Source: Deltaproteobacteria bacterium
Lineage (GTDB): Bacteria; Desulfobacterota; Desulfobacteria; Desulfobacterales; ETH-SRB1
NCBI GenBank assembly: GCA_019314185.1
Contig: JAFCZU010000170.1
Location: 1 to 6,930, forward strand
Direction of reading: 5' to 3'
Length of the DNA stretch: 6,930 bases
Both the position numbers and the translations under genes were made by a program. A model generated the notes under the pieces. It was not told the origin of the DNA, made no database searches, and saw only the letters and a program-made list of their open reading frames with translations. Position 1 is the first letter of the stretch, and every line of letters starts with the position of its first letter. Below are positions 4,821-6,930 of this stretch, piece by piece.

Positions 4821-6894
4821 CTTTTACCATCAACATACCAAGAGATTTGATATTTACATCACGAATAATTTCATTGTGCGAAAGAACAATGATATTAGGA
4901 AAAAACTTTCCCAGTATCTTACTTAAGTACCCCCTGACATTGGGCGAACAAAGAATAACCGGCGGCAGACCTTTGTCCCTGAAAATTTTGACAAACTTCT
5001 TGAGATTACCTACAACCTCTTGTATCAAAGTGGGGTCAGCCGTAACAAATGATTCATATTCCGTATGCTGAACAGATTTATTGATTTTGTCCTCAATGTC
5101 GGGAGAAACCATAATAACTGTTATATTCCCATCCGCGTCCTTATATTCCTTTGTTATCATCCTGGCCAGGGCCTGTCTCGCATACTCTGTTAACATGTCG
5201 ATATTTTTTGTCATAGGCGCATAATCCGCTAATGTTTCCAGTATGGTAAGAAGATCGCGAATAGAAATTCTCTCCCGCAAAAGCCTCTGCAGCACTTTCT
5301 GAAGCATGCCAAGCGGAACGACATTCGGAATAAGCTCCTCTATAACTTTAGGATGGCTTACTGTTAGACTATCCAGCAAAGACTGAACTTCCTGCCTGCC
5401 CAACAGTTCATCTGCATGCGTTTTTACAATTTCAGTCAAATGGGTCGTAATAATGGAGGCTGGATCGACAACGACAAAACCTCTTGCCTGAACCGATTCT
5501 TTTTCTTTTTCATCTATCCAGACGGCAGGCAGGCCAAAAGCAGGTTCCTTTGCCTCTATGCCTGTTACCTTTGCGCTTTTATTTCCCGCAGTTATTGCGA
5601 GATGCTTGCCCATATGTATTTCTCCTCCGGCGACCTCAACTCCTTTCAGTTTAACGACATATTCACCGGGCTTTATCTGCAAATTGTCTCTTATATGTAC
5701 CGGAGGCATGACAAAGCCCATTTCAACGGCCATCTGCCTTCTCAGCCCCTTGATTCTCTCAAGCAATTCACCACCCTGTTCTGCATCAACAAGAGGTATC
5801 AGGTTGTATCCCATCTCAAGTTCAAGACTATCAAGAGGCAGAAGAGCTTCTATGGATTCCTCAACAACTTCAGGCTGCGGCTTTTCATTCACATCTTCAA
5901 TCTTCTTTGACGATTTAAATAGTCTATAAGCAATAACTCCCGAAATAAGAGCAATAGTTAAAAAAGGTATCTTGGGCATGCCTGGAATTAAACCAAATAT
6001 CAACAGGATAACTGAAGCAGTAGCAATCACCTTTGGCTGAGCAAAAAGTTGTCTACCTATCTCCTTGCCGAGATCAGATGAAGCTGTAGACCTGGAAATA
6101 AGCATGCCGGCAGCAGTCGATACAATCAGCGCCGGAATCTGCGTTACCAGCCCGTCACCCACCGTGAGAAGAGTATAAATACGAGCAGCATCCGCCACAG
6201 ACATGCCCTGCTGCAGCACGCCGACAATCAAACCGCCTAAAATATTTATCATGGCAATAAGAATCCCGGCAACTGCATCTCCCCTCACGAACTTGCTCGC
6301 ACCATCCATCGCGCCATAAAATTTTGATTCCAATCCTATTTCACGCCGCCTTTTTCTCGCCTCAACATCTGTAATCGCCCCTGCATTAAGATCAGCGTCA
6401 ATACTCATCTGTTTTCCTGGCATCGCATCCAGAGTGAATCTTGCCGACACTTCGGCTATCCTTGTAGCGCCCTTGGTTATTACAATAAAATTAATCAGGA
6501 CAAGCACCAGAAATATTATAAACCCAACCACATAATTACCGCCGACAACAAAGGTGCCGAATGCCTTGATGACCTGCCCTGCCGCTCCTGAGCCCTCATT
6601 GCCATGAAGAAGTATAAGACGCGTAGAAGCTACATTAAGAGACAAACGAAGCAAAGTTGCAATTAAAAGAATGGATGGAAAAACGGAAAAATCGATAGGT
6701 TTTTGTGTATAAACTGAAAGCAGCAGTATAATTAAAGCAAAAGTAATACTGAAAGACAGAAAGATATCGAGAGCAAAGGGAGGCATCGGTATCATCATAA
6801 CGAGAAGGATACCTGCTATGCCTGTGGCCAGCACAGTATTACTGCCCTTAAACAAATCTATGAAATTACCGGTTTTAACGTAAGAATCTGCCAT
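4810..6894 (-). CDS. flhA: Flagellar type III export gate protein FlhA
   Basis: A 694-residue inner-membrane protein of normal length. Eight membrane helices are visible in the first 330 residues (roughly 20-39, 40-62, 73-96, 121-140, 207-227, 239-266, 289-306, 310-326). The FHIPEP-family signature (145-169, beginning RIAEVSARFTLDAMPG) lies in the cytoplasmic loop after helix four. A charged linker (327-355) leads to the C-terminal cytoplasmic domain (356-694), which in FlhA forms the nonameric ring that docks export substrates and chaperones. I chose the ATG at 6892-6894 (MADSYVK) because GTGGA upstream gives it a weak ribosome site. The in-frame GTG at 6904-6906 would add four residues, follows a TAA stop immediately, and has only heptamer repeat upstream. 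The gene overlaps flhF at its end. No frameshift or lost motif is seen. Confidence 0.97.
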   Translation of the reverse strand: MADSYVKTGNFIDLFKGSNTVLATGIAGILLVMMIPMPPFALDIFLSFSITFALIILLLSVYTQKPIDFSVFPSILLIATLLRLSLNVASTRLILLHGNEGSGAAGQVIKAFGTFVVGGNYVVGFIIFLVLVLINFIVITKGATRIAEVSARFTLDAMPGKQMSIDADLNAGAITDVEARKRRREIGLESKFYGAMDGASKFVRGDAVAGILIAMINILGGLIVGVLQQGMSVADAARIYTLLTVGDGLVTQIPALIVSTAAGMLISRSTASSDLGKEIGRQLFAQPKVIATASVILLIFGLIPGMPKIPFLTIALISGVIAYRLFKSSKKIEDVNEKPQPEVVEESIEALLPLDSLELEMGYNLIPLVDAEQGGELLERIKGLRRQMAVEMGFVMPPVHIRDNLQIKPGEYVVKLKGVEVAGGEIHMGKHLAITAGNKSAKVTGIEAKEPAFGLPAVWIDEKEKESVQARGFVVVDPASIITTHLTEIVKTHADELLGRQEVQSLLDSLTVSHPKVIEELIPNVVPLGMLQKVLQRLLRERISIRDLLTILETLADYAPMTKNIDMLTEYARQALARMITKEYKDADGNITVIMVSPDIEDKINKSVQHTEYESFVTADPTLIQEVVGNLKKFVKIFRDKGLPPVILCSPNVRGYLSKILGKFFPNIIVLSHNEIIRDVNIKSLGMLMVKDAD

Positions 6895-6908
6895 TTTTAA
6901 ATCCACTT

Positions 6909-6930
6909 ACTGGTTACTTGTTGCTGGTTG
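6909..6930 (-). repeat. 7-bp-period repeat directly upstream of flhA (cut by window edge)
   Basis: On the minus strand three heptamers, AACCAGC, AACAAGT and AACCAGT, stand in tandem and end just before the flhA start region. The array may continue beyond the window. It occupies the space in which a Shine-Dalgarno or the end of an upstream gene would be expected. Three degenerate units alone could be chance; the other 7-bp arrays in the same operon make a real repeat more likely. Confidence 0.55.

Noticed and set aside
5416..5929. Plus-strand open frames opposite flhA
   Set aside because: They lie antisense to the conserved FlhA coding region and show no recognisable motif or ribosome site.

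Overview
The window looks like a flagellar chromosomal locus of a Gram-negative, polarly flagellated bacterium. The gene order flhA-flhF-flhG-fliA and the AT-rich base use fit a deltaproteobacterial (Desulfobacterota-type) genome, but this is inferred from gene order and protein style and not from a marker gene. All recognisable genes lie on the minus strand, so transcription runs from the right edge to the left.

Layout in transcription order. flhA (export gate) begins near the right edge and overlaps flhF (SRP-type GTPase) by 11 bp. flhG (MinD-like ATPase) follows after an 80-bp spacer, and fliA (sigma-28 family) after a 367-bp spacer. A small membrane protein with a FliL-like C-terminal region overlaps the 3' end of fliA by 14 bp. 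After another spacer of about 370 bp comes a gene with a histidine-kinase-type dimerisation domain and an apparently degenerate ATPase domain; it runs off the left edge. FlhF and FlhG together set the place and number of polar flagella, FlhA is the core of the export apparatus, FliA switches on late flagellar genes, and FliL-type proteins sit at the stator/basal body. The block is therefore a coherent assembly and control module.

The unusual part is the DNA between and inside these genes. Short-period repeats occur at or near most junctions. A 7-bp-period array abuts the flhA start. An inverted 7-bp-period array forms the flhF-flhG spacer and supplies the last six codons of flhF. A 9-bp-period inverted CACGAAG array sits inside a MITE-like element (imperfect terminal inverted repeats, exact 9-bp flanking direct repeats) between flhG and fliA. 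A 16-unit 7-bp array is embedded in the FliL-like gene and encodes the linker after its membrane helix. The other long spacer (775-1122) is almost entirely a second, decayed foldback element whose two ends carry related palindromes. No CRISPR array, tRNA, rRNA or convincing rho-independent terminator was seen.
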